Source: Acetobacter ascendens (GTDB lineage Bacteria; Pseudomonadota; Alphaproteobacteria; Acetobacterales; Acetobacteraceae). Taken from it: a stretch of 64,000 bases of DNA. The translations under genes were made by a program, and so were the position numbers. Below the pieces are notes generated by a model. The model was not told the origin of the DNA and ran no database searches. It was given only the letters and a program-made list of their open reading frames with translations. Location of the stretch: positions 1,887,001 to 1,951,000 of the forward strand of contig NZ_CP015164.1 in assembly GCF_001766235.1 (NCBI RefSeq), in the 5' to 3' direction. Below are positions 1-7,558 of this stretch, piece by piece. Each line of letters starts with the position of its first letter. Position 1 is the first letter of the stretch.

Positions 1-153
1 GTCAGGGTAGCGTGCATCGCCTATCGCGTCCCGAAGATCATTGCTGGCGAACAGGTGGCTTCGATATCTGAAATATTAGGCTATGAGACGCCAAGTGCAT
101 TTGCAGCCAGGTTCAGGCGAATTATGGGAGTGACGCTTGGTAACTATCGCTAG
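1..153 (+). CDS. AraC-family transcriptional regulator, C-terminal end (partial)
   Basis: The reading frame is open from the first base and gives 50 residues to the TAG at 151-153. It contains the second helix-turn-helix of AraC/XylS proteins: a VASISEILGYETPSAFAARF helix pair followed by RRIMGVTLGNYR, the usual family ending. The N-terminal sensor domain lies outside the window, so the ligand and target genes cannot be inferred. An IS3-family element begins immediately after the stop codon, so the natural 3' flank has been replaced. Confidence 0.8.
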   Translation, partial: VRVACIAYRVPKIIAGEQVASISEILGYETPSAFAARFRRIMGVTLGNYR

Positions 154-219
154 AGAGGTGGTCCCCATTTTTCGGACAGGGCGATAAGCTATCATCTGGC
201 CTGAACGAGGACGGGTTTT

Positions 220-531
220 ATGGGCAAGGTTACGCGGAAACGGTATGCGGCAGAGTTCAAGTCACGGGTTGCGCTGGAGGCGATCCGTGGGGAACTGACG
301 CTGGCGGAACTGGCTTCGAAACATGGGGTACATCAGACGATGATCGCCCAGTGGAAACGGCAGGCGATCGAGGGGATGGCGGCGACCTTTTCCGGGAAGA
401 CGGTGGCTGAGCCCCCGGTCAGCCCAGCTGACGTGGAGAAACTGCACGCGAAGATAGGCGAACTTCTCGTGGAACGGGATTTTTTACGCGATGCCTCTGC
501 TCGGTTGGGCGTGATCAGAGGCGGCAGATGA
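220..531 (+). CDS. IS3-family transposase OrfA
   Basis: A 103-residue basic protein with an N-terminal helix-turn-helix (about residues 10-50: RKRYAAEFKSRVALEAIRGE, then LAELASKHGVHQTMIAQWKR), as in IS3-family OrfA proteins that bind the element ends. A leucine/glutamate-rich C-terminal helix probably mediates multimerisation. Its stop overlaps the orfB start as ATGA at 528-531, so OrfB could be made by translational coupling; IS3 elements often use -1 frameshifting instead, and I see no obvious slippery run at this junction. It differs at a few residues from the copy at 4496-4807. Confidence 0.9.
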   Translation: MGKVTRKRYAAEFKSRVALEAIRGELTLAELASKHGVHQTMIAQWKRQAIEGMAATFSGKTVAEPPVSPADVEKLHAKIGELLVERDFLRDASARLGVIRGGR

Positions 532-1406
532 TTGACCCGAAGCGAGCGCGTCTGCCGATAATCCGGCAATGCACGCTGCTGCAACTCAACCGGTCGCGCG
601 TCTACTATCGGCCTGTGCCACAGAGCGAGGCCAATCTGGAGCTGATGCGGCTGATCGACGCCCAGTTCTTGGAAACGCCCTATTATGGCTCACGGCAGAT
701 GACATGGCATCTGCGCCGCCTGGGACATGAAGTGGGCCGCAAGCGGGTCCGGCGGCTCATGGCGATCATGGGCCTGCGGGCGATCTACCAGAAGCCGCGC
801 ACGACCGTGCCCCATCCGGAGCATCGGAAATATCCATATCTTCTGCGGAATCTGGTCATCAATCGGCCTGACCAGGTCTGGTGTTCCGATATCACATATA
901 TTCCCATGAAACGGGGATTTCTCTATCTCGTGGCGATCATGGACTGGTTCACGCGCAAGGTCCTGTCCTGGCGTCTGTCGAACACGATGGACGTGGAGTT
1001 CTGTATCGAGGCGCTACAGGATGCCCTCATGCGCTATGGCGCCCCGGACATTTTCAATACTGACCAGGGGTCGCAATTTACGACACCCCGTTTCACCGGG
1101 ATACTGGAAGAGCGTCAGATCCGCATCAGTATGGACGGGCGTGGGCGATGGCTGGATAACGTGTTCATCGAGCGTCTGTGGCGGTCGCTGAAATATGAAT
1201 GCGTCTACCTGCACGCGTTCGAGACCGGATCAGAGCTGAGGGCCGGGCTTGGCAGATGGATCGCCCATTATAACGAAAGGCGTCCGCATACGGCGCTGGC
1301 TGGACGAACGCCCGATGAGGAGTATCATAACGTGCCGACGCCATCTGGTCCGGGGTTAACCCCGGACCAGATGGCCAACAGCAACGCCGTCAGAAGGGCG
1401 GCATAA
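528..1406 (+). CDS. IS3-family transposase OrfB (DDE integrase)
   Basis: A 292-residue protein with an N-terminal HTH_21-like region (PYYGSRQMTWHLRRLGHEVGRKRVRRLM) and an rve-type DDE core: first Asp in WCSDITYIP, second Asp in FNTDQGSQFT, and the Glu in the FIERLWRSLKYE segment. The C-terminal HYNERRPHTALAGRTPDE is the standard IS3 ending. It catalyses transposition of the element. The 3' end of the gene contains a 36-bp perfect palindrome (1340-1375) that is translated within SGPGLTPDQM. It is nearly identical to the second copy (a T/S change in RFTGIL versus RFSGIL, and E/Q in YNERRP). Confidence 0.92.
   Translation: MIDPKRARLPIIRQCTLLQLNRSRVYYRPVPQSEANLELMRLIDAQFLETPYYGSRQMTWHLRRLGHEVGRKRVRRLMAIMGLRAIYQKPRTTVPHPEHRKYPYLLRNLVINRPDQVWCSDITYIPMKRGFLYLVAIMDWFTRKVLSWRLSNTMDVEFCIEALQDALMRYGAPDIFNTDQGSQFTTPRFTGILEERQIRISMDGRGRWLDNVFIERLWRSLKYECVYLHAFETGSELRAGLGRWIAHYNERRPHTALAGRTPDEEYHNVPTPSGPGLTPDQMANSNAVRRAA
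1340..1375. repeat. 36-bp perfect palindrome inside IS3 orfB (copy 1)
   Basis: Each arm is 18 bp (GCCATCTGGTCCGGGGTT), meeting at a central GTTAAC with no spacer. It lies in the coding region near the orfB 3' end. The same palindrome is present in the second copy at 3652-3687. In RNA it would form a very stable stem. Confidence 0.95.
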
Positions 1407-1496
1407 CAACAACCGGGTATAGCTTATCAAGCCCGCAAAACTGTCCGAACGGACGGGACCACCTCAGCCTGCCTGTGAGTTTCATTGGTCATAGAA

Positions 1497-2753
1497 CTAT
1501 AATTTGTCTTGCGCGTCCGATGAAGATATGCTCAGGACGTGCATCTTGGACTCCTGATAAGTCTCGATTTCCCAATTTGCTGGTTGCTCCGCCATAAACC
1601 TTTTCTCAAACTGCTCACCGTCTTGGGGTTTACCTAAAGCGTATGCGCAGTTTGCGAGTGTTGCCAACACCCAACGTCTGTCGACTCGCTCATCGAAGGA
1701 TGGTGTTTCAATCAAGAGCAATAGGGTTTCGAGCAGCGCCGTGCGAATTTTCCGTGCGCTCAGGCGATCATAAAGGGCCTCGTCCGGATCGGTCTGCAAC
1801 CCCTGTCGAAATTCATAGCAGAGTGCTAGATTTTCGCCATTATAGTAGTCCCGTCTGACTTCGAAACCCCGTCCATAGTAACGGATAGCGGCATCAAGCT
1901 GAGGACGATCATTCGTCAGGTGCCAAAGGCGTTTGTATATAGCTCCAGTAATACCGAGCGTCTCCGGATCGTTGGAGATGTCTGGACTTAACTGGTTTAT
2001 GATCTGCACACTGGCTATCAATGCAGCCAAGGGCGAAGGCTTTTTTGCTTTATAAGTAGCCAAAGCCAGTTGCTGGATGATGAACGGATCTGGCCCCTTC
2101 AGATGGGCAGCCGCTTTAAATGCGTTGACCGCAACCTCGGGGTTGCTCGCCTTCATCGCGGCCTCCCCTTTTTGCATTAATTCTGAAAGGCTTTCCTGCG
2201 CAGCCTCAGTCTCGTCAACTAAATCCGAAAACTCTTCTTCGTTAAGCTTGGGCTGCATGAGCCGGGGCAGATAAGTGTAAACTGGACTATCCGTCTTGCC
2301 CGATGCCATGACCTCCTTGATCAAAACCCCCAAGTCGCGGGTGGCGCGTCGTGCTTCACGTGCTCCGATATCTTCACCAAGATGATCGTACTCGAAGGTA
2401 TTGACATGATTCAGATCGAAATAGAGTCTACCCTCACGCTCCTTCATAATAATAGTGCAGTTTGGCCGCAGCGCATGCCGCACGCCGAGTTCGTAGACAG
2501 CGTTGATGTTACCCGTTGAGATATCGGCGATAACGAGGTCTGATTGAAGCAGCATCTCATACATTGGCGTATCAATGATGCCGGAGTGCATGATTTCATC
2601 GGCCCTGATGCACCGTAAATTATGCTTGGTTGCGGCGGGTTCAATGATGGCCTCGTAGGTCGCATCCAAATCGATCGTCCGCCCGGATTCAAAATCCGTC
2701 TTCTTGCCGAAACCCATCACGACAAAACATATTGCACGACTATCTTCGTTCAT
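1497..2753 (-). CDS. Nucleoside-deoxyribosyltransferase-like plus DUF4071/TPR (TRAFs-binding) protein
   Basis: A 418-residue soluble protein. Residues 5-120 resemble the nucleoside 2-deoxyribosyltransferase-like domain found in prokaryotic conflict systems: ICFVVMGFG start, DLVIADIS at 72-79 and NINAVYELGVRHAL at 82-95, with E88 a possible catalytic residue. Residues about 180-400 are helical TPR-like repeats of the DUF4071 / MAP3K TRAFs-binding type. A similar arrangement occurs in the N-terminal part of animal ASK1 kinases (family knowledge). There is no signal peptide or membrane segment. It lies 55 bp downstream of the TIR-like gene at 2809 and is probably cotranscribed. Inference: a nucleotide- or NAD-processing or sensing component of an immune system. 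The exact reaction is unknown. Confidence 0.7.
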   Translation of the reverse strand: MNEDSRAICFVVMGFGKKTDFESGRTIDLDATYEAIIEPAATKHNLRCIRADEIMHSGIIDTPMYEMLLQSDLVIADISTGNINAVYELGVRHALRPNCTIIMKEREGRLYFDLNHVNTFEYDHLGEDIGAREARRATRDLGVLIKEVMASGKTDSPVYTYLPRLMQPKLNEEEFSDLVDETEAAQESLSELMQKGEAAMKASNPEVAVNAFKAAAHLKGPDPFIIQQLALATYKAKKPSPLAALIASVQIINQLSPDISNDPETLGITGAIYKRLWHLTNDRPQLDAAIRYYGRGFEVRRDYYNGENLALCYEFRQGLQTDPDEALYDRLSARKIRTALLETLLLLIETPSFDERVDRRWVLATLANCAYALGKPQDGEQFEKRFMAEQPANWEIETYQESKMHVLSISSSDAQDKL

Positions 2754-2808
2754 ATGATCTTTATCACTATATCTCTAATAATAGTTCTCAGGCCTAACTC
2801 TCTGCGGA

Positions 2809-3225
2809 TCAGTATCCAACTTTAGCCTCTTTGAGAGCATCGACGATGCGGTCTCGTTCAAAGCTGGTCGCCCAAGATGTGCCGACGTTTAATAGACCGG
2901 CAGGGGTGATGTTGGTCTTATTCAGTTTTACCGCAGCTAACTTAAGCTTGATGTCATCCTGCTTGGCTCGTGCGATCTCCCATCCTATCCAGTCGCTGGT
3001 ACTGCTCTTCTCACCCACAATCACCAACAGATGCGTTGCAGATTTAAGTAACTTCGTCAAAGATGCCTTAATCACCGCTGAATCGTCACTATCGATTGGA
3101 ATATTTGGACCACGACTATCGAACTCAAAGTCGAAGTCCTCATTGGCGTCCCATGCTTGAAGAAGATATTTGTATAAAGCGTCCTCTGAATGATCATAGC
3201 TAACGAAAACTTTTGTCTTTGCCAT
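2809..3225 (-). CDS. TIR-like (MTH538/DUF1863-type) protein, left arm
   Basis: A 138-residue single-domain protein that starts KVFVSYDHSEDALYKYLLQAW, typical of the MTH538 TIR-like fold used by ThsB of Thoeris systems. The conserved DWIGWEIARA segment places W82-E83 where TIR enzymes carry the catalytic glutamate. It is related to the protein at 5870-6343: both have F-x-x-F/Y near residue 10, an AW pair near residue 24, DFxF near 31 and W82-E83. Expected role (family knowledge): making a nucleotide signal from NAD+ on infection, or acting as a scaffold. It is the first gene of the minus-strand arm. Confidence 0.72.
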   Translation of the reverse strand: MAKTKVFVSYDHSEDALYKYLLQAWDANEDFDFEFDSRGPNIPIDSDDSAVIKASLTKLLKSATHLLVIVGEKSSTSDWIGWEIARAKQDDIKLKLAAVKLNKTNITPAGLLNVGTSWATSFERDRIVDALKEAKVGY

Positions 3226-3560
3226 TGCAGGTTTCTATCACTCTCAAATTCATTAAGACTTGTGATTCGTAGGTAGCATCACGACGGTGGTGTGGCGATA
3301 CTTATCGCGATTTTTTAGCTCGCTTGCGCGCGGACCGCAAAATTGTAAGTTCCGATGTGACCTGCCTACCTCAATCCTACACGCCTATAGCCCGGAATTA
3401 TTACTAACCAAACCAGAGCATGACTTCTATAAATATCGCATTTTTCTTATTCTAATAACATGAAGGGTATCGCGGTGTGGCATCTGGGTATAACCTTACA
3501 TCACGGTCAGGAGGTACGCCAATTCGCCTTGCGCTAAGCAGGACGGTTTGCTTTAATAAG
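3226..3560. other. Intergenic region between the divergent arms of the TIR locus (left part)
   Basis: 335 bp, AT-rich, without a credible gene. It must hold the promoter of the minus-strand TIR-like gene. Before the two IS insertions (3561-4873 and 4884-5799) it would have continued into the short leader at 5803-5869 upstream of the second TIR-like gene, so it was a divergent promoter region of roughly 400 bp. I see no clear operator repeat. Confidence 0.6.
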
Positions 3561-3620
3561 TGAGGTGGTCCCGTCCGTTCGGACAGTTTTGCGGGCTTGA
3601 TAAGCTATACCCGGTTGTTG

Positions 3621-4499
3621 TTATGCCGCCCTTCCGACGGCGTTGCTGTTGGCCATCTGGTCCGGGGTTAACCCCGGACCAGATGGCGTCGGCACGTTAT
3701 GATACTCCTCATCGGGCGTTCGTCCAGCCAGCGCCGTATGCGGACGCCTTTGGTTATAATGGGCGATCCATCTGCCAAGCCCGGCCCTCAGCTCTGATCC
3801 GGTCTCGAACGCGTGCAGGTAGACGCATTCATATTTCAGCGACCGCCACAGACGCTCGATGAACACGTTGTCCAGCCAGCGACCGCGCCCATCCATGCTG
3901 ATGCGGATCTGACGCTCTTCCAGTATCCCGCTGAAACGGGGTGTCGTAAATTGCGACCCCTGGTCAGTATTGAAAATGTCCGGGGCGCCATAGCGCATGA
4001 GGGCATCCTGTAGCGCCTCGATACAGAACTCCACGTCCATCGTGTTCGACAGACGCCAGGACAGGACCTTGCGCGTGAACCAGTCCATGATCGCCACGAG
4101 ATAGAGAAATCCCCGTTTCATGGGAATATATGTGATATCGGAACACCAGACCTGGTCAGGCCGATTGATGACCAGATTCCGCAGAAGATATGGATATTTC
4201 CGATGCTCCGGATGGGGCACGGTCGTGCGCGGCTTCTGGTAGATCGCCCGCAGGCCCATGATCGCCATGAGCCGCCGGACCCGCTTGCGGCCCACTTCAT
4301 GTCCCAGGCGGCGCAGATGCCATGTCATCTGCCGTGAGCCATAATAGGGCGTTTCCAAGAACTGGGCGTCGATCAGCCGCATCAGCTCCAGATTGGCCTC
4401 GCTCTGTGGCACAGGCCGATAGTAGACGCGCGACCGGTTGAGTTGCAGCAGCGTGCATTGCCGGATTATCGGCAGACGCGCTCGCTTCGGGTCAATCAT
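3621..4499 (-). CDS. IS3-family transposase OrfB (copy 2)
   Basis: 292 residues, differing from the copy at 528-1406 by only a few substitutions, with the same DDE residues (WCSDI, NTDQGSQ, FIERLWRSLKYE). It overlaps orfA by ATGA. The 36-bp palindrome of the family lies at 3652-3687 within its 3' end. The high identity implies recent duplication in this genome. Confidence 0.92.
   Translation of the reverse strand: MIDPKRARLPIIRQCTLLQLNRSRVYYRPVPQSEANLELMRLIDAQFLETPYYGSRQMTWHLRRLGHEVGRKRVRRLMAIMGLRAIYQKPRTTVPHPEHRKYPYLLRNLVINRPDQVWCSDITYIPMKRGFLYLVAIMDWFTRKVLSWRLSNTMDVEFCIEALQDALMRYGAPDIFNTDQGSQFTTPRFSGILEERQIRISMDGRGRWLDNVFIERLWRSLKYECVYLHAFETGSELRAGLGRWIAHYNQRRPHTALAGRTPDEEYHNVPTPSGPGLTPDQMANSNAVGRAA
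3652..3687. repeat. 36-bp perfect palindrome inside IS3 orfB (copy 2)
   Basis: Same palindrome as at 1340-1375, with a central GTTAAC, in the 3' coding end of orfB. Confidence 0.95.
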
Positions 4500-4807
4500 C
4501 TGCCGCCTCTGATCACGCCCAACCGAGCAGAGGCATCCCGCAAAAAATCCCGTTCCACCAGCAACTGGCCGATCTTGGCGTGCAGTTTCTCTACATCAGC
4601 AGGGCTGACTGAAGGTTCCGTTACTGACTTACCAGAAAAAAGGCTTGCCATGCCTTCGATCGCCTGGCGCTTCCATTGGGCGATCATCGTCTGATGCACG
4701 CCATGTTTCGACGCCAACTCCGCCAGCGTCAGTTCCCCACGGATCGCCTCCAGGGCAACCCGTGACTTGAACTCTGCCGCATACCGTTTCCGCGTAACCT
4801 TGCCCAT
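4496..4807 (-). CDS. IS3-family transposase OrfA (copy 2)
   Basis: 103 residues. It has the same helix-turn-helix as copy 1, with differences concentrated at residues 54-65 (ASLFSGKSVTEPSVSP versus AATFSGKTVAEPPVSP). Its stop overlaps the orfB start. Confidence 0.9.
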   Translation of the reverse strand: MGKVTRKRYAAEFKSRVALEAIRGELTLAELASKHGVHQTMIAQWKRQAIEGMASLFSGKSVTEPSVSPADVEKLHAKIGQLLVERDFLRDASARLGVIRGGR

Positions 4808-4883
4808 AAAACCCGTCCTCGTTCAGGCCAGATGATAGCTTATCGCCCTGTCCGAAAAATGGGGACCACCTCTAAGTGCCTAA

Positions 4884-5799
4884 GTGTCTGACCGAAAATG
4901 AGTTGAGTGATTTCAGCGGGTTATGATTCATGGGTTTGCGATAACCTGATGAGATCAAGATGGCCTGGACTGAAATCACCCGAGCGCAGTATCAAAGGGA
5001 CGACCTGGAATATGCAAGCGACCTGCGCGATGCGGAGTGGGCGCTGATTGCGCCGCTGATGCCCGAGAAGAAACGGCTGGGCAGACCACGACGTACGGAT
5101 TTGCGCCGGGTCATGGAGGCGATCCTCTATATCGTCACGACCGGCTGTCAATGGCGGCAGTTACCTCGGCACTTTCCGGCCTTCACGACCGTACAGGGCT
5201 ATTTCTACCGTTGGATCCGCGAGGGAAGATGGGAAGCCATGAACCATATTCTCGTGATCCTGTCGCGTGAGCAGGACGGGCGAGACGCCACGCCTTCAGT
5301 GGGCATTATTGACAGCCAGTCGGTTAAAACCGCTGAAAATGGCGGCCCCCGCGGTTATGACGCGGGCAAGAAGATCAAGGGACGCAAGCGACATATCGCG
5401 ACCGACACGCTGGGTCATGTCGTGGCGGCTGTTGTACATCCCGCCGACATTCAGGATCGTGATGGTGCGCCGCTGGTAGCGACCAGAATACGCTCATTGT
5501 TTCCCTGGCTTCGCCATCTGATCGGTGACGGGGGATATGCTGGCGAGAAGTTGCGTGGTACGCTGGCTGAACTCGGCCGATGGACGATCGAGATCGTCAA
5601 ACGTAGCGATCGGGCCGAAGGCTTCGTCGTCTTGCCCAAACGCTGGATCGTGGAGCGTAGCTTTGCATGGCTCGGACGTTGCCGTCGCCTCACGAAGGAT
5701 GTCGAGACAACAATCTCGTCATCCTGCGCATGGTTGATGATTGCCCATATCCGCAGAGTTCTGCGAAAAATCAATCAAACCGCTTTCTGATTCAGGCTC
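4884..5799 (+). mobile_element. IS5-family (IS1031 group) insertion sequence
   Basis: A 916-bp element. Its left end GTGTCTGACCGAAAATGAG and right end (reverse complement GAGCCTGAATCAGAAAGCG) are imperfect inverted repeats. A 3-bp TAA direct repeat flanks it (4881-4883 and 5800-5802), matching the TNA target preference of the IS1031 group. Only 7 bp of pre-existing sequence (beyond the AAG duplication) separate it from IS3 copy 2. Confidence 0.88.
4960..5790 (+). CDS. IS5-family (IS1031 group) transposase
   Basis: A 276-residue DDE transposase. It has the N-terminal DUF4096-like segment (DLRDAEWALIAPLMP, then TGCQWRQLPRHFPAFTTVQGYFYRW). The catalytic core has the first Asp in GIIDSQSVKT, the second Asp in LIGDGGYAGEK, and the Glu in WIVERSFAWLGRCRRL. 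The length is normal and the frame intact, so the element may be active. The IS1031 group was first described in acetic acid bacteria. Confidence 0.92.
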   Translation: MAWTEITRAQYQRDDLEYASDLRDAEWALIAPLMPEKKRLGRPRRTDLRRVMEAILYIVTTGCQWRQLPRHFPAFTTVQGYFYRWIREGRWEAMNHILVILSREQDGRDATPSVGIIDSQSVKTAENGGPRGYDAGKKIKGRKRHIATDTLGHVVAAVVHPADIQDRDGAPLVATRIRSLFPWLRHLIGDGGYAGEKLRGTLAELGRWTIEIVKRSDRAEGFVVLPKRWIVERSFAWLGRCRRLTKDVETTISSSCAWLMIAHIRRVLRKINQTAF

Positions 5800-5869
5800 T
5801 AAGAAAAGCACTTCTTGAAAAACAATAATGTTCGTTACATAATGAAGATTTGTAAATAGGATAGAAAAA

Positions 5870-6343
5870 ATGGGGATTCCGCGCACTTTCGTTGGATTTA
5901 GCAGCATCGACATTCACTATTATCGTCTAATGCTCGCATGGAGAGAGAACGAGCATATCGATTTTAACTTCACCAACTGTCAGCTAGCAAAAGAAATCAA
6001 CTCGGAAAACGAAGCTTACATTAAGCAGAAGTGCCGTGAGCGAATTGGTCTAGCTGGCACATTCGCGGTACTCATTGGGCAGGACACCCGCTCTAAGCAC
6101 AAGTACGTGCGTTGGGAGATGGAGGTAGCTCTGGAAAAGGGCTGCCGAATAATTGGCATCAACCTCGATGGATCGCGATATATGGTAGATGCTACGTGCC
6201 CGCCGATTATCAAGAATATTGGTGCCATATTTGTTCCCTTTTCTCCAAAGATCGTAGCGTATGCGCTTTCAAACTGGAACATGAGGGCGACGGATAACTG
6301 GTCCTATAAAGATGAGGTTTACCAGCAGCTCGGATATAAATGA
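5870..6343 (+). CDS. TIR-like (MTH538/ThsB-type) protein, right arm
   Basis: 157 residues, single domain: TFVGFSSIDIHYYRLMLAW at the N-terminus, then KYVRWEMEVALEKG with W82-E83 at the same residue numbers as in the TIR-like protein at 2809-3225. The two are distant paralogues. The gene is 15 bp upstream of the DUF4231/SLATT membrane protein gene, so the two are almost certainly cotranscribed. By analogy with Thoeris, the TIR-like protein would make a nucleotide signal that acts on a membrane or NAD-consuming effector. Its native promoter region is now cut by two IS elements, and expression may depend on a promoter in the IS1031-group element. Confidence 0.75.
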   Translation: MGIPRTFVGFSSIDIHYYRLMLAWRENEHIDFNFTNCQLAKEINSENEAYIKQKCRERIGLAGTFAVLIGQDTRSKHKYVRWEMEVALEKGCRIIGINLDGSRYMVDATCPPIIKNIGAIFVPFSPKIVAYALSNWNMRATDNWSYKDEVYQQLGYK

Positions 6344-6358
6344 CAGGAATTTAGCCGT

Positions 6359-7222
6359 ATGCAGGAGCAGGATTTTCCCGCGCTTTATCGGTCTGCAGAT
6401 GATTTATCTCTGAAGTCGCAGCAGCACTTCTTTCTCGCGTTGAGCGTGCACCTTGTGACGCTTGTGGTTGCTGCTGGTCTTTCAATTATCAGCGTTTCTC
6501 ACTGGTCTATCGCGGTAGCCCAGCTTCTTGCCCTTCTGGGCGCACTTGGTTGCTCGATATATTTATTTGCAATGCGTCCGGACCAACTTTGGTATGCAGG
6601 TAGAGCTGTGGCCGAATCCATCAAGACCATTACCTGGCGTTATGTTTCCCGAGCGGAGCCATTCCAAGGAGATGATGCAAGTGCTCATAGTGAGTTTCGC
6701 CGGACGTTAAAGCAAATTGTCAAGCAGAACCGAGAGGTATGCCAGTCGCTGACAAAACATCTTGATGGTCAGCAGTTCACGCCTGTTATGGAAGCAATGC
6801 GTGGCAAAGGTCTAGAGGAGCGTCGAGCTACATATTCGGCTAGTCGGATTTTCGATCAGCTCACCTGGTACGCCAAGAAGACGGCCTTCAACCGACGAAG
6901 ATCTAATTTGTTCTTTTGGATGTTAATCGGTATTAACGCTGTTGCTGTCGTGTGCGCGGCTTTTCGTATTGCTTTCCCTGATCAAACATTCTGGCCGACA
7001 GACGTATTTGTGGCGGCAGCAGCCAGCCTCTTGAGTTGGATGCAAGCGAAAAAGTTTTCTGAACTGGCGGCCTCCTACGGACTTGCAGCCCACGAAATTA
7101 GCCTGATTAAAGAACAATCGTTGCTCCCGGATACCGATGAAAAATTCTCTCTATTCGTAAGTGATGCCGAGAACGCATTCTCTCGGGAGCATACTCAGTG
7201 GGTTGCTAGAAAAGACGTCTGA
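6359..7222 (+). CDS. DUF4231 / SLATT-type membrane protein (putative pore effector)
   Basis: 287 residues with four predicted membrane helices in two pairs: about 24-46, 50-72, 183-205 and 213-230. They are separated by a cytosolic helical region with conserved-looking RPDQLWYAGRAVAESIKTITWRY. This is the pattern of DUF4231, a SLATT family member; SLATT proteins are proposed membrane-disrupting effectors coupled to nucleotide-signal sensors (family knowledge). It has no fused sensor domain, so the adjacent TIR-like protein is the likely partner. The C-terminal tail (about 240-287) is soluble and helical. Confidence 0.75.
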   Translation: MQEQDFPALYRSADDLSLKSQQHFFLALSVHLVTLVVAAGLSIISVSHWSIAVAQLLALLGALGCSIYLFAMRPDQLWYAGRAVAESIKTITWRYVSRAEPFQGDDASAHSEFRRTLKQIVKQNREVCQSLTKHLDGQQFTPVMEAMRGKGLEERRATYSASRIFDQLTWYAKKTAFNRRRSNLFFWMLIGINAVAVVCAAFRIAFPDQTFWPTDVFVAAAASLLSWMQAKKFSELAASYGLAAHEISLIKEQSLLPDTDEKFSLFVSDAENAFSREHTQWVARKDV

Positions 7223-7558
7223 CACATGGATGATCGGAGCATCGAGTTTAAAGTCGAGCGGGCGTCCATAAAAAAGAGAAGGCTAAACAGACCATCAGGC
7301 GATCCCGCCGCAGACTGATTACAAAAATCTTCACCATTTTTGATATTATTGGAAAGGCGGTAGCTCTATCCCTGATAGCAAGGAAATTGTGGGCTGCAAC
7401 TGCTCTTTTGCCCGGCATGAAGGGGACTGCTGGCTACAGCTTATACCTAAGTCATTTTTCTCGATATTTTCTTTGTAACATAATCGAAACCGCAAGCAGG
7501 GCTTGCGGGGAATGTATTTTTCGTTACAAGTTTTTTATGATATTCAAGGGGGCGTCAT
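7223..7558. other. Intergenic region between SLATT and coiled-coil TIR genes
   Basis: 336 bp. A 30-codon frame (7226-7318) follows the SLATT gene but has no recognisable content or good ribosome binding site. A perfect 8-bp hairpin (CCGCAAGC / GCTTGCGG, 3-nt loop) lies at 7490-7508 and is followed by GGAATGTATTTTT, so it may be a weak terminator. The downstream gene then has its own start signals, which suggests it is a separate transcription unit. Confidence 0.5.

Larger units (their letters stand above)
154..1466 (+). mobile_element. IS3-family insertion sequence, copy 1
   Basis: A 1313-bp element with orfA and orfB on the plus strand. Its left end reads AGAGGTGGTCCCC and its right end is the reverse complement of TGAGGTGGTCCCG; a further block CGGACAG is shared a few bases inside both ends. 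A second, nearly identical copy lies inverted at 3561-4873. No target duplication is seen here: the left flank is TAG and the right flank is GCC. This suggests a deletion or rearrangement beside the element after insertion. Confidence 0.9.
3561..4873 (-). mobile_element. IS3-family insertion sequence, copy 2 (inverted)
   Basis: The second 1313-bp copy of the element at 154-1466, in opposite orientation. It is bounded by TGAGGTGGTCCC and its partner end, and flanked by a 3-bp direct repeat AAG (3558-3560 and 4874-4876), the target duplication expected of IS3 elements. It inserted between the divergent arms of the TIR locus. Confidence 0.92.

Noticed and set aside
154-4873. Composite transposon formed by the two inverted IS3 copies
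   Set aside because: The outer flanks differ (TAG versus AAG), and copy 2 carries its own AAG duplication, so it inserted singly. Nothing shows the pair moved as a unit.
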